A stretch of 64,000 bases of DNA from Dromaius novaehollandiae (Eukaryota; Chordata; Aves; Casuariiformes; Dromaiidae): contig NC_088103.1 in the NCBI RefSeq assembly GCF_036370855.1, positions 34,203,904 to 34,267,903 of the forward strand. The letters run 5' to 3'. Position numbers and translations under genes: made by a program. Position 1 is the stretch's first letter, and each line of letters starts with the position of its first letter. This document shows, piece after piece, positions 12,401 to 27,400 of the stretch. Below the pieces are notes generated by a model that saw only the letters and a list, made by a program, of their open reading frames with translations, did not search any database and was not told the DNA's origin.

Positions 12401-15400
12401 AGCTCAGAGCCCATATCTTGTCCAGAGGAAGTCTTTCATGAAGGCCAGGTAATTCACGCACCTAACCCTATGCCTTGTGAATGAATGCTGAAGAGAATGC
12501 TGCAGTGTAGTTGGCTCTGGCATGAGGTTTCCCCGGAGGAAGCAACTACACCAAGAGATGTTCATGTCCTTTCACATTAGGTAATAGCAGTGGTCCATTT
12601 AATAGCGGTGGTCCATTTAAACAGATTAGGTTGTATGGGAGACAGCTCCTTCTTGAGTACTTCAGAGCTGTGTTTTTGTGGGGGTTTTTTGTTTGTTTTT
12701 TTTTTAAATTTGTTTCTAGACTCTCTTCTGGAGTGCAGCAGGCACCATGCTGTGTGATATAGGGACCGTGGAGATCTTAGCAGCAGTCTGGGGTTCTGGG
12801 CTGCAGCTTCTTTTAAGGAAATTAAAGCTCTTAAAGAATCAAGAGAAAGACGTTTCCTGCCCCTGTATTGTTCTTGTTTTCTTGTTTGTTTCAAGTCTTG
12901 TGCATCCCCAACCAGGTGCTCTGGAAATGGTGTTGTGGGCAGGCTCAACCTTTTTTGCTGTTTTTCTGGTGCTCTTTCTTGTCTTTAATCCTGCTGTTTG
13001 TTGGTTGGCTAAGGAGAGCAATAATTTTCTGGTCAGGATTTATAACTGCAGGTGTGGAGATCTGAATTTTATTCTCAGCTCTGCTACAGACCTGTCAGAG
13101 TCATTTCATGACTGAATGAAAGTCATTTAATATATTTTCCATCTGTGAGATCAGGAGAATGTTTGTCTCTGGTGGATCTTATGGCTAGCAGGCCACTGGT
13201 TTTAACTTAGGTATGGCAGAAAAAATTATTGTGTATTTATTTCCCTGTCTCATATATAGGTGGTAGTACACTGAGGAGGAAGATTAACCCAGTTAAATCT
13301 TGTTTTATCTTTTTTTACCACAGGTTGTCAAAGTAATGGTCTTAAAATGTGAACCCCAGCAGGAAAGACTGCTGCTGTCCTTCAAGTTAACAACCAAGCC
13401 TGTCCCTGAGGGTAAAAGGGAACATACTCCAAAGAAGAACCAGCAAGTGAAATATGGAATAGGAGAGGTATTGAATTCAATGACTGCTCCCTTTTTTGCT
13501 GTCTTCCCAACCCGTTATTGCAGGGAAACAACTTGATATCACTTAAACAACTTTGCTTCAAGAAAAGCTGTTAGAGGTCAAGAAATAGCATTAAATGTGT
13601 ATCTCTTATTGTGTGGTTTGCCTACTGGTCAAAGGCAAGAAGGATTTGATCTGATATTGGAGGACAGGATAAAGAATTCCCGGGGCACTCTTCCAGGAGG
13701 TGCAAAAGTTAGTGCTCCTACTCCTGAAGTCCTCTCCTGGATGCTGCTGATGTTCTCACTCCAGAAGCAGCTGCTTTTTCTCTCTCGGGGGGGAAAAAAA
13801 CTGACTTCAATGAACTGGTTTGAAATGCTTCACTGTTGTCTTTGGATTGAAAAATACTTCCAACACTCCGCAGATGTTACTGGTGCAGGCAAGGGGCGGT
13901 TCTAATTTTCTTTATATGGTTCCTGCCATCTTTCAAATAGAAAGTCAAAACTAAGACGATGTTTCTGGCCCTTGATTTCTCTGGGAGCTGAGATTTATTA
14001 TTAATGTTGACATGCTTTTGGAGCTCAGCTCTGTTGGTGTGACTGTTTCTCATGTATAGCTGGGAAGTCATGTCAGAGCCCCTCCAGCACAGCATTTGGT
14101 ACCCTGTGCATCAAAAGAGATGACTTCAAAGGCACTTATCACTGTATTTGTTCTTTCTGTAGATGGTTGATGTGAAAGTCTTGAAGAAGAAAGAGAATGG
14201 GCTAGAGGTTTCCATCTTGGAAGACGAAGGCAAAGTGATTGCCTCGCTTCCCACGGTGTACCTCTCCGACTTTGTTGTTAACTGCAAACTCCTGTGGCAT
14301 TGCCTTCAAGAGGGAGATGTCCTGCCCAGAGTTATGTGCCTAAATGACAAGGGAGAGCATATTGTATCCTTTGACATCTCAGCCAGTTGAATGAAGAAAA
14401 AAACATGGACACATCTGTAAGGATGTATCCAGGATATCTGCAAGAAACAGAAGATAAGCTAGCTAGTTTGTTGAAGTGGAATTGCCTGTCAAGCTAGTGA
14501 TGCTTCAAAGAGCTGTTATAATTTGCTTATTCTAGAAGTAAGGCTCAGCTGCTGCTAGAATCCCATCAGAACCAGGACTTGGTTGTGAATTGACTAACTT
14601 TTCCAACCAGCTTCTGGGCATCAGTGTTAATAAGATCACAACTTTAGCAAAAATTCTGCATTTTTTTTCCAGTTCTGTCTTTTTGGTAATGTTAGGAAGT
14701 TTACATTTCAGCTAATGTAAAGTATGCATCTTTAATGCTGAGCAGCTTTTGAGACATTGATTGTTAAAATTTAGTGTAGAGAAATCAAGACAGTAAAACT
14801 GTGATTTTTGGGCTCTTTTACTGCTTTGCCAGCAAAGACTGTTACAGCCCAGTGGTTAGTAACACCAGGCGATTTGCTTGGCTCCTTTCATTCCTCTTTT
14901 CCCATTTTCCCTAACTGGTTTTTCAGATCTTGAGCAGAAAGTCTGCAGTGATTTCTGCTGTACAGGAGGAGCAAGTGGTGAGAAGCTTCTCTGAAATCCA
15001 ACCTGGGATGCTTTTGACTGGTTATGTGAGGAATGTGATGCCTTTTGGAGTGTTTGTGGAGTTCCCTTTTGGCCTGACAGGATTGGCCCCCAAAATGGTG
15101 AGTCACTTGACTTCAAAAACAGTGTGCGTGTAATCAGCAGGCAAGCTTGAAACATGGCTTTGAGCAGAGCTGGAGGGAACAGTAGGGCTGTAGGTCCTGC
15201 GTTCACGCTGTCTCCCCCAATAGGTTAAAAGCTGCTGTTAGGTTTGTGTTTTAATTCCCTTCCAAAATGAGGAAAAGGACTCCATTCAGATGAGCTTAAG
15301 GGTCAAGTGGGGATTTAATGTGATTTCATTTACCCATTTAAATTGACAGCTTTTCCTTGGTCTTGGCTAGCCTTTTTTGTCATTTTTCATGAAGTCTAAC

Positions 15401-18400
15401 TCTAAAACCCTTCTCCTGAACAGCATTGCAGGTGCCTGCAGTTTAGCAGTTGCGCTCAGTAACCCTTGCTCCTTTGCTTTCTCTGCACAGAGCATGAGTG
15501 ACAAGTTTGTGACGGACACCAAGGACCACTTTGTGGTGGGACAGACTGTGATCGCGAAGGTGATGAGCATCGATGAGGAGAAGCAGCGTGTGCTCCTCAA
15601 TCTGAAGGTGTCAGAGTGCAGCTCAGGCAATTCTGCTGTGGAGAGCTTTGCTCTGCTGAGCCAATACTTCAAGGAGGTGAAAGAAATCAGGAACTTGTTG
15701 AGAAGAAGAGGTAAAGATTGTACATGTTCTCCTAAAGGGGATCAGGTCACAAAAAGTGGCTCTAGAGGAATAGTAAAGCAAAACCACTTTATTTTAAACA
15801 AAAGAAAGCTCAGTTCAGGTAAAGACATGGCTTCTAGGGGAAGCATTTTAGAAGAAAGATGCGTAGTGTCTAGCACTGACAAGAGAGCTTTTTGGAATTT
15901 CTGCTGGAACAAGCCAAAGATTCTGCTGTTCTCACTGAGGTCTGCTAGGCTTCTGGCACTGATTTCAGTGAGAACTGGTTGAAACTTAGGGATTAAGAGT
16001 AAGAAGATAAAGAGAAATGAGCCGTGAAGTCATCATATCAAAAGAGGAAGGGAGATAGAATGGGACAGAAAAACTAGATTTCTTGAAGTATCTGTAATGG
16101 TGGAAATGAGAGAGGCCAGCATGAGATTGGATGCTCTTCGAATCAATGCCTGTCTCCAGCATTGGCCAGACATTTAATGATACTTCCCTTTTATACCTGC
16201 TTGGCCTCCAGCAACTTCTGGCTCAGGGACCTGCTGAGCCGAAGGTGGCAGGTTTTGTATTTAAAAACCTTCAGTGGGGTGTTTTTTCTTTTTTTGTCTG
16301 AATTTGTCTGCATGCTTTTTGAACCACTGTGAAATTTAGGCAACCAAGACATGTTGTGATGGTAGTTTCACAGGTTAATTATGTGCCCCATGAAGAATTG
16401 CCTGTTTGTTTAATTTTCAGTCTGGCACTGGATAACTTTTTGTTTAATACTCCATGGTTCTAGCATTATAAGAACCGTAGTCTGCAGGCCTGATTTCTCT
16501 GTTCAGTAAACAGATGTTAAGTTCCATAGAGCTTAAGTGTGTAAGGAATATGAGGTTTTGCAGCTTGGCCTATCCAATGTGCAAATAGAGGTATGATTAC
16601 CTGGGTTGTTCATTTTCAATGGAAAAGTCATTCTTGGAAGCCTGGAAGAAGTTTATTTCTGTGTGCCTGAGTGAATTGCCACAGAGCACCAGTGGAGCAG
16701 AACAGGCTGCCTGCTGCCCAGACCCGAATTCCTCAAATGCCCGAGAACTGAACAGCAGTAAGTCAGGCTCGTGCTGCATGCAGACTCGAGCATTAGAAAC
16801 AGGCACTGCTAATTCCTTGATTTAGGAAAAGCAGCACTGATGTCTGGATACGAGGGTGATAGGCACTTAAAAATCAGAGTAGACATCATGTGAGTTCTGC
16901 CCTGTAATCACAAGTGGTGCAAGGGCAGGAGGTAACTGGAGGTAGCCTGAGTGCGTTGATATCGTGTGCTGTGCCTCTAGAAAGGCTGGGCAAGTTAACC
17001 ACCTGTGGTGGTAAAGCCCTGATTCTTTTCCAGTGACAAACTGTGTATCTGTTTAAAATGAACGATGCTTTTGGAGAGTTAGAACAGTAAAGGGCAAGAC
17101 TTCAGTTTGAGAATAGTTTCCTTTATTGCCTCTACCTGCTGCCTGTAGTGTCCTTTATTGCATTTAAGCAAATAGAGCTAGCTTTGTCCCTCAAAATATG
17201 AAGGAATCGTTGACAACAATAACAATATATTATTCCTACACATACTTTATTTGCTGGTAACTTATAACTAATCTGAAGATATCATATCTACCTTCATCTA
17301 ACAGTGCTTTTTAACTGGGCTTTACAGTGAAGAGCCCTAGCAAGGTTTTTTATTAGATGTTCTTAACTGCTTCTACTATTCTTATGGTATAGAAATCCAC
17401 ATTTGTGCATGCTATAATCATCAGTTTGTTTGTTATGGGATGCCTCATTTTTCACAGAGGGATTTTTCAACTGCTCTGCCTTGGCCAGGATCTGCTCTAG
17501 TAGAATCTATATCAGTGCCTCTCCTAGCTTCAGTGCAAGGATCATTAGGCTGGCACTCAAGTGCTTGTGAGGACCCAGACCTAGTACTCATATGTGGATG
17601 AGTTTGTGCAAGTTATTTGCCTCCTAGTATGACGTGTTCCTTGAAGGAATCCTGCAGCAAAGTAGTTCACACATGTTGTTTTACTAATATTAGGAATATT
17701 GGAGGTCTTGCAGTTTATTTTTATCAAATTCTAGCTCTACCTTTTTTGGTTCTTTTTATATTCAGTAATTTGTAATGTTTTGTTTCCTGTAGTTGTGCAA
17801 CTCCATTAGTCCCTTTACTTTTTCCTACATGCAGTGCCATGTGCCAGTGTTTCTATGGAACTGGAGAATGTTCTCTGCAAATAAGCAATGGTCAGATCTG
17901 TAACATTACAGAAGTTTCTACTTTGATTAATCTTAGAATTTACTTCTGCATTTTTAGAGAGTCAGGAGCCTAAACAGCTGATTGTTTTTCTTTATAAAGG
18001 TGGCCATAAATGCTTGTTCATGCTCTCTTGAGGAAATGTGAAAACTGTCTTCCTTTTGCAAAGATACAGCATAGGTAAAATTAACTCCCCACTTTCTTCT
18101 CCCTTTATTTAGGGGAGTCCAGCGTTGCCCGAAGCCTATGTGAATTGGTGCCTGGGAAGGAGCTGCAGCTGGTTGTGCAGGATGTGAAGGAGGATGGCTC
18201 AGCGCTGTTCAGCAGCAGCGGTGCCACAGGCTTGACTGTAACAGCCACTCGCTACCATTTGGGAGGTGAGGGTCTTTTCTTGGACTGCTTTCATTTTCAC
18301 TCTGATACTTTCAAACCTCTATATTTAAATGAATTCTATTGCTGAGGAACCAAAGTGGGATGAGTCTGATCAGAGCAGGGATGGGCTTGGAGAGTAGTTT

Positions 18401-21400
18401 AATTTGCTGATGTGTTGCTGATCTGTTTGCATGATTCAGAACATATCACTTAAGCCTACCTGTGCCTCTGTTATCCCATCTGTAAAACAGATCTAATTCT
18501 GCCTCATCTCTTAGCCATCTTGTGAGGTTTAGTTAGTGCTTTGAGGTCCTCAGATGAATCAGCAATAGATAGACTGATGACCTTTCTGTACTAAGTTAGC
18601 ATGATCTTATTCAAAATCTACATTACCTTAAATCTGTGTTTAGTCTTGTCTGCACTGTCTAATAAAATCAATTTAGTTCTTCCATGAAAGTATCAGATTC
18701 TTTTTTCAGATAAAGGAAGCCCATTTTTTTTCCTTGCCATTAACGTTAGAGGAATCTGTCCTGTCAGAGACATGTTGTACATCTGGTACTAGCTCTAACT
18801 GTATTATCATTATGAATTTCCCCAAGCCAGCAGCTTTATTTAATCGCTAGAGCAGTCTTCTTAGCATTACAGCCTTTAGGAATTCAACTGAACCACAGGC
18901 AGCTTTTCCAATCTGTCATGGGCCACTGACACAGTTGGTCGAAATTCTTCATTCTGTCAAGAGATAATCTCTCTGTTCTCATTTGTAGACAAAAGTATTG
19001 TTCCTGGTGAGAAAGCAAAAGGATTGGTTCTTCATGTGGATGCCCTCACATCCGTGGTGTATGTTTCCCTTCGAGAAGAACTGTTAAAACAAAGAGCCAA
19101 GCAAGTATGTGTTCAATTTTTAGGCTTCTGTGTTTCTGTCTTTCTACCAAAGTCTAGCTGGTTAATTAATTGGGGCTTGGGGGTGAGGGGCTGTTTAATC
19201 CTTCAGAGCTGTGGGGAGTAGAGTGAAGGGAATCAAAATCCCGGTAGGGAAAGTCATTATCTCTATTTTTGTCTAGCGGCTCACAGAGAACTCCCAGCAC
19301 TCTGCCATCGTGCAGCACATAGCAGAAGAGTTTGCTGTTGTCTCTTTGTTGGAAACCGGCCAGCTGGCTGCTATCCCCATAGCCTCTCACTTCAATGATA
19401 CCTTCCGTTTTGACTCAGAAAAACTGAAGGTAGGACAGACAGTCTCTGTGACCTTAAAAACAGTGAAGGGGAATGACCATGGAGTCTTGTTAGCAGTACA
19501 AGACCCAGCGAAGAAGAATGTTGTCTTTGTAAGGATCCGGAAAGAGTCTGAGTCTGCATTAGAAGAGACGCTTACTGCTGTGAAACACTCGCTTTCCCTG
19601 GGGGATATTGTTACTGGTACTGTTAAGTCCGTCAAACCTACCCACGTCACAGTCGCTATTGATGACAAGCTGACGGGTTCAATCCACGCGTCCCGGATCT
19701 TGGATGAAGTGCCTATAGACTCTTTTCCAACATATACTCTGAAAGCTGGACAGAAGGTGACTGCCCGAGTCATTGGAGGCAGAGATGTGAATACTCACAG
19801 GTAGGAAAACGTGCACCTAATACTACTTCTTGGGGAGCGCTAGGGATGGGACATTTACTTAATTCAGATGATCTAGGCTCTTCCCTCTGTCACCAGACAC
19901 TTACAGCTACCCTTGCTGGAGTTGTTGAGGTGCTGAGGGAATCTGTTACCATGTTCCATCCTGGATCAAGGTTTCAATGAATTAGTTCTTTTTACCTGTG
20001 TTACCAGATCTATCTTGGGTATAGATTGCAAGAAAAAAGATGTCTAAACTCTTGTTAAGGTCCAGCAGAAGCCTTAAATGCAATGTCTCTGCAAATCTGC
20101 AAACAGGTTTGTCTCCAGGGGCTAGATTTGTGAAAGTACTTTTGGGTACCTAAGTTGCCACTGAAATAGTCCTGGGAAGAGCTGGAACTGGAAGGCTTTG
20201 GTAGTTTTAGAAGAGGGCTTAACACCTGTTTCTTTTGTCAATGCAGAGGGAATACAGGTGACTGGAGCCTGGGGAGGTGGCGAGAAATTGTTTGATCCTT
20301 TTCCTGTTCTTCAGGTACCTACCCATCACCCATCCACACTTCACACAGTCTGTCCCGGAGCTCAGCATTCGACCAAGGTAAGTATTGTTTTTTGTGCTCT
20401 CTGCGGATAATTCACAAGCCTTGTATCTGTATGGCTTCCCTCTCTTGTTCCTCCCACTTGTGCAGGGTCTGGACATGAACAAGGAGTTCTATGTGAATGC
20501 GGTGTGGCAAGGCCTATTACTCCCACTTTCACCCCATCTCAGATCTGGGAGCTTTGTTAAAGCTCCTGGCGCTCTTCTAGCGCACAGTTTCCTTGGAGTG
20601 TCCTTTGGCATCAGGTGTTGCCAGCTTGGACTCTAAGATTCCTGCATGTTGGAAGGATACCCTCTCAAGCGCTGGGAAGTACTAATTGCCTGCAGAAGGA
20701 TGCAGTAAGGGAGAGGATGGGCGTGAATGTTACAGTAGTACTGGCTCAACATAATCTCTCGGGTTTCTAAGTCTGATCTTCATCACCAGGATTCAAAACT
20801 CTGTAACTGACGTCCTTTTTGTTTGTGCTCAAACAGTGAAATAGAAGGGCAAGTCGCAACAATGCTGAACCTTAAAGGGGACAGTGCCCTCAAGAAACTC
20901 GGACTCTACAAAGTTGGGCAGACAGTGACCTGCTTTGTTAAGAAGGTAAGGTCAGAGGCTTTCTGAGAGATGTACTGGGCAAGCAGCAAGTAAGGTGACC
21001 TCAGGGGTCTCGGCTCAAACCTGTAGACTGACACTACTATGTTCTTCATTAGTCGTGAAGGTGGCCCATGTAAAGTGCAGTATCTTGTGGTGCCAGTAGG
21101 AGAAAGAAACAGCATTTTCTATACCTGCAAGAGTAGAGCTAACTGATCCTCACTGACAGGTCTGTCTGTTGCCAGCTCATGTTTTCCACCCTGTACTCTA
21201 GCAAGAAGACCTTTTGAGAAACTGCCTATGCCACCTGCACAAAATACACACAATGCCGAATGCCTCTGTACGCTTATATGTGAATCACAGCAGCGTTATG
21301 CCTGTAATATGAGTAGAAGTTAAATTACTGTTTTTGTGTGATGCAAGAGCCCAGGCCAGAGTGGTCCTTTCTGGCCTTAAAAATCAAGGAATCCACTGGC

Positions 21401-24400
21401 AAAGGGTTTTTTTCAAGGTCTCATGCTCTCTTCTCCTGCTGTTTGGTGTCTTCTCAGTATAACACCCTCAAAAATTGGCTGGAGGTAGAAGTCACACCTG
21501 ACATTCGAGGAAGAGTTCCTCATCTGCTGCTATCTCTCAACACCAAGGTAAGAGACTATTACAGATAAGCTAAGCAAAAATTTTCTGTGCTCGTGGCTGC
21601 AAGTAACAGCCACAGACACTTTTCAGTCATCCGTGTGAACTCACGTGGATGTCCGGTGGTCTGCCCATTACATGTTGCTGCCTCTCAATGACAAGCAAGT
21701 ACTATGTCTGTTGTTAGTTTAGCCCAAGGTAACAGCTTGGAGCTTAACTTACCTTGAAGCAACACTGAGCTCTTTGTCAACTGTATGTGTCAAAGGTGCG
21801 TTTTGAAAGTATAAAGCTCCATAGGAGAATACAGCAGTCAGAGCTGGAGTTGCAAAGGTCCTTGTCTGGTAATAAGTAGAAGTCTGTTTTTTCTTTCAGG
21901 TTTTAAAGCATCCAGAAAAGAACTTCAAGAATGGCCAGGCATTATCTGCTACAGTGACTGGAACAGATGTCACCGAAACCAACCTCTGCTTGTCGCTTAC
22001 AGGTATAGTGGAGTCTTAGCAGCAGGACCCCACTGCCTATGATGCTCTTCTCAGAGGTGGGCTTGCACTGACCCCCCAGGTGAAGATGTTATGCTCCCAA
22101 GCCAAACTGTACCTCCCTGTAGGGAAGAATTAATACCTGGGTCCCTGACCCAGTTGTTGTAGCAGCATGCAAGGTGAGAAGGGATCAGACCTTTAGTCTA
22201 AAGAATTGCTCTCAGATGCGTCTCTGAAGCCTTTCTCTGACCTCTTGTGAAAATGTTTCCTTCAGATCTCAGACATGAGATGGCAGAGAAACCATTTCTC
22301 AGTTTTTCTGGGCCCTGGAATTATGCGATTAGGGGACCATGTCTGGGGTATCAAGGCAAACACGTTGCTGTGAACTGACAGAGTGTACAGACTGCACCTT
22401 GCCAAAAGTTGATAGGTTTGATATGTGACTAGGAAACTGATATCAGCCTCGCTAACTCGTTAGTCCTATTATTTTGGTTGTGCACATTTGGAGTATTATG
22501 AAACCCCCTCCTTCCTTTGCTCTTCCCAGGAATCCAGTCTCTGGAGCAGGGCATCATCACTGTAGGCACGGTAGCAAAGGTGACTCCACATGTCGGCTTG
22601 ACCATTACACTGCCTGGAGGGAAGACTGGCAAAGTCAGTATCTTTCACCTGAGTGATACGTACACAGAGAAGCCTCTGGGTGACTTCAGAATTGGCAAGA
22701 TTGTCAGGTCAGTAATTCTTTTTGTTCCTTCAAATAGGTTTAGAAATATCCCCCTTTGGTGACAGGCTTTTCTCTGCTGTAAGATGGCAACAGACACATA
22801 GGGTTCAGTCTTCAAATAAGAAGTGATGCTGACTTCTTGCGTCAGGCGTATTTCCATCTCAGCTTTTTTAACAGCACTTTAGAAGACACTGGGGCTTATG
22901 AACACTAATTTATATGGTTGCTAGGCCTGTGTAGAAGAGAAGATTATAACCTTATATACGTGTGTGCCTGAAATGGTATTGTACTTTCAATGTATCAAGG
23001 TGCCTCTCTTTAGCTGCGTTTTTGGACTCTGTTTTGGGAGAAGATACTCTCATAGCTAAGGTACTGAACAGGACTGAGGGAGCTCAGTTATCCCAGCTTT
23101 GCCATGGTTTTGAGGGCTGTTCGGCAAGTCAGGTGTCTTTACACCATATCTGTAACATACGAGTGATTTCATTTCCCTGCTACACAGGCTTGTTGGGAAT
23201 GCTGGAGGTTGCAACAAGCCAAGTGATTCAGATGTAATGATCTTCAAGTTCTTTGTACCAGTAATAGAGACTGGGTAAAGCAAGTAGCTTTGTTTCAAAA
23301 AGCCAACCTTCAGCTGGTTTCATGAATCCTTCTGTCATGCTGATTTGTGTTAGACTGTAAGTGTTCCAAGCGACAGCAGTTTGTCTCTTCAGAGCTTCAT
23401 TCTGTTAGTGTAAATATTATCTATTTTCTGCCTATAGCTTTTTTCTTAATTTTTTTTAAATCGGGTAAAGCTTTCTGTTCTCTCCCCTTACTCTGCCATG
23501 CAGGTGTTACATCCTTTCCAATGAGAATGGCAAAATCCAGTTATCTCTCCGGCAGTCCAGGTAGGCATCTTCCTTCCGGACCGTGGATCTCCTGCCAGTG
23601 ATAAAAATTTGTGAAAATCCAGTAGCTAACAACTAGTCTGCCCTGAAACCTGTTGGTTTGGATATATCAATGCAAAGCATTCAAAGGACAAAGACTAGGT
23701 GTTTTTGTTGTTGATGATGATGTGTTTTTTTTGTTTTTTTTTTTTTTTTAAGGCATGAAATTTGTTCCTACTGCATGAAGGTTTTGTTGTGTATCAGCAA
23801 ACATGGGATGTCTGGCATTTAGTGTAGAGCTGAACAAATGGGTGCAGATTTCAACACTTTTATCATCATTCTAGACCTGACTTAACTTTTTAATTTGGGA
23901 ATAAAGAAAGGTTCCTCTGTTGCATTTGCAGTATAAGCAAGTTGCTTTTAATTTTCAGGCTGTATTTTCAACTCCTTGGAGTAAAGAGCAGACCTAGTCT
24001 TAAATGTGTGTTAAAACCAAGCCTCTTGCTTTGTCTTTGTTGTGTAACAAATGTATATAAATTCTGTGGAATGAGGTATCTTAGAAACAAGCGGAAAAAA
24101 ACAGGCCAATGTTTCTCAATTTCAGACATCATTTCATTTAGCTCTCATTTTCTTAGTGTCAGAGGAAACCAGACCAATCTGTTTTGTTTGGCTTTGTGGC
24201 AACATGTGTGTCCTCTAAAGCTGTGTACATATGTATGGCTGGGCAAAGATGCAGATAGTCCATTAGTACAGTTGAATAAAGTGAAGAGTGTCTCAGATAC
24301 AGGATGTTTTCCAGAAAGTGCTAGCTAATCTCTTTTTTGGTATCCAGAGCAGAATATGGATTATTCAGATGAATGATTTTTTTTTTTTTACCTTCTTCCT

Positions 24401-27400
24401 CTTTTCTTTTAGGCTAAATCCAAAGAGCAGCAACAAAGTGGAAGATGCTGAAATAACATGCATTAAGGATGTTAAAAAAGGCCAACTAGTGAGGGGCTAC
24501 ATCAAATCAGTCACTCCATCAGGTGTATTCTTTGGGTGAGTAGCATAAGATGAGAAGACTGCATTGGGATGTGATGGGTCTTGGTGAACTGTCGTCTTTT
24601 GGATTTGTGAATCTGGAATTCTGTTTGGTGGAGTCTCTGTTGGTGTAATACGATGCTGCAGAATGAATTTCCTCCTGGAAGTCAAAATTTCATTGCTAGT
24701 TTTCTTGAGCTCATGAAATTGAAGTAAAGAATGTTTATGTGACACTATATAGGACTTGCTGTGCCACAGAGAAATGCAGAGCAGTTTTTCTGATTGTGTT
24801 TTGTTTTGTTTTGCCATGGATTGTTAACTTTTCTTTTTTTCTCCTCTCCTCAGCCTGTCCACTTCTCTTCTGGGTCGAATCCTGTTCCAGAACGTTTCCC
24901 CTTACTTTGTACAGAAACACTCCTTATATGAGAGATACCTACCTGAAGGAAAGCTTCTTACTGCCAAGGTCCTTGGGTAGGTTCCAAGTTCTTGAAAAGG
25001 GACCATGAATTAGCAGAAAGGAGATAAGAAAAGGGGTGGAAAGAGGGAGAGTAAAAGGTAGGAAGATTTTGGAACAAGTTCCGGTCCTTGCAGGCATTGT
25101 AAATGTTTTCTATTTTTATTTTTCTCTCCTATTGTCCCTTCCCTGCTCCTGGCAATGCACTACAGTGTAAATAGAGAAGAAAACCATGTTGAACTTTCTC
25201 TCCTGCCTGAGGACACTGGGATGCCAAGCATCTTGCCTGAGTCCCTAGGCCTACCACGCTATGATGCAGAGGAAGAGAGAAAAGAGGGAGAAGAGAGTGA
25301 GAAGAGAGAAGAGATAAAGAAGCTGAAGACAAAACGGACAAGAGGGAACTCTGCAAGTGAGCAGGTATGGATGTGATTGTACAGGACTTGCTCAGGGGAT
25401 GGCTGGCCCAGATGCCACAAGGGACTAGGAAGATCCACTGGCATCAGGCTGGGAAAGAAGTGAGAAATTATACCACGTGGGAAGGGAAGAGGGGAACTAA
25501 ACCATGTTGGAGACAAGCAAAGATCAGAAACTCTGCTCCATTTGAGTAAAAGTTAACTGAATTAACAGCCTGATTGTGTTGCCTGAGTGGCCCATCCTGC
25601 TGGTCTTGACAGTGTGTTGGTAAGCAAGGCTTATTATCTGTTGTTTCCATTATGTGGGAGAAGAGTGGGGGATGCTGTGCTGGGGCACTTCCCTCTCTCT
25701 GCACTCAGGATCATTTCTTTGCTGTCAGAATTGCTGGTAAGATTCATCCCAGTGATTCCCTTCTAACATGCACATTTTTTCCCCTTTGTTGCAGGAGGTA
25801 AAGCCAAAAAAAAGGAAGATCCGTCCAGCAGATGAAAATGACAGTGGAATTGAGGTATATTGCCGGGAGGAGGAGGAGGATGACCAGGAAGAAGAGGAGG
25901 CAGCTAAAAAGAAATCTAAGGTGAGAAGTTTGATGGAGAACCTGAGCATGGGGATGGAGAATATACTCATATTTAGTCAAGGGTTACCAAGGTTGCTTAT
26001 CAGGGTATGAGAAATGACTTTCCAGCCCTATTGAGATACATCAATTTTGACTTGGATGACAAGATTGCAGCAACACAGATTGGTCTTCATGTCTGTTATG
26101 AATGATATGAGAGACATTGGCTTTAAATTGCAGTAATGGTGACCCAAGTTAGATATTTTGGCTGGTGGGCTGTTTGTGAGCATGAGAAGTCGATAGTACT
26201 GGCCAGAGAGAAGCCACAAGCAGGCAGCAGCTGTGTCCAGTCTCAGTGAAAAACTTTCAGATTAAAACCTGTGGCATTCCCTGTCTTTCTCCAAGCAGGT
26301 AAAGAAACGCAGTGAGGCTCCCAGGCTGCAGGTTTCCACTGGTTTCACCTGGGATGAGGACATGAACACAGTGGATGTGCCGGTGCTGAGTCAGAAGGAG
26401 AGTTCAGAGAGCGAAGAGGAGGAGGAGGATCTGCGGTCTAAGGTACTGTGTACTAGCGCTGCCTGCATAGGAGACACCACATGGGGGCTCTAATGTGTTG
26501 TCTTGATACTTGCACATATGTCTGTGTGGCAACATTTGCCACATATCAAAGCCTTTTAACCCAAGGGACCATCTTTGCCAGCTAATATGGAACTTTCTTT
26601 AACTACTTTGAGTATTAGGATTATCAGCAGGTATCTCTGAAACAGGGGAGAGAAGGCCTCCATTCTAGCGTGGACGCATGAAGAATGGGGGCTTCTCATA
26701 TTGGCATCCAAAAAAAACCCCAGGTTATTTAGGGTGAAACTTTTTTAAATGAAACTAAAATTTTCTATTTGATTTCAGCCCTGTTTTGGCTGCTGAGTGT
26801 TTTTGTAAATGTAAAGGAAATCCTGGAGATGAAAAGCCTTTTCACATAAAAGCAGTTTTATTTAGAAAAATACCAAAATAAAATAATTCTTTTATTCTGA
26901 GATTTTTGGAGAGGTTTCCCAATGTGAGCAATCCAGCAAAATCAGAAACAAGCTCATGAAACACTGATATATGCTCATTGGGTTTTTCCCTGCCCCCATA
27001 ACTTACCTCTGTAAAGGGGGCCTTAGGTCGTCTGGATGCCATTGCACGGCTCCTTGGTGCAGAGAACTGTACTGCCCTGTATTCCCCATTTAGTCCTGAG
27101 TCACCCTAGTGATCCAGCGACATGCCCAGCCTTACAGCATTTCTCCCCATACAGCCTGAATTTTTTTTATGGAGTTGGGTGGTAGTGGTGAGCACTGGCC
27201 TGGAAGGTAGAGAGGAAGGAATGAGAGAGAGGAGGGAAGCGTGAATATGCCATTGGTGTGCAGGACTAGCAAAGTACTTTTAGTCCATCAAAGTATTTCA
27301 TTAAAGGAAACCAGATTTCTTTCAACTGCTTTTCTCAGAGGTCTGAACTATCTTTGTGTGTGTGGCGGAGGGGAGGGGCAAGGGGTTTGTTTTCCTCCTC

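Noticed and set aside
12582-12620. Twofold tandem of a 19-bp sequence (AATAGCAGTGGTCCATTT type)
   Set aside because: Small intronic tandem duplication in PDCD11 with no evident function.
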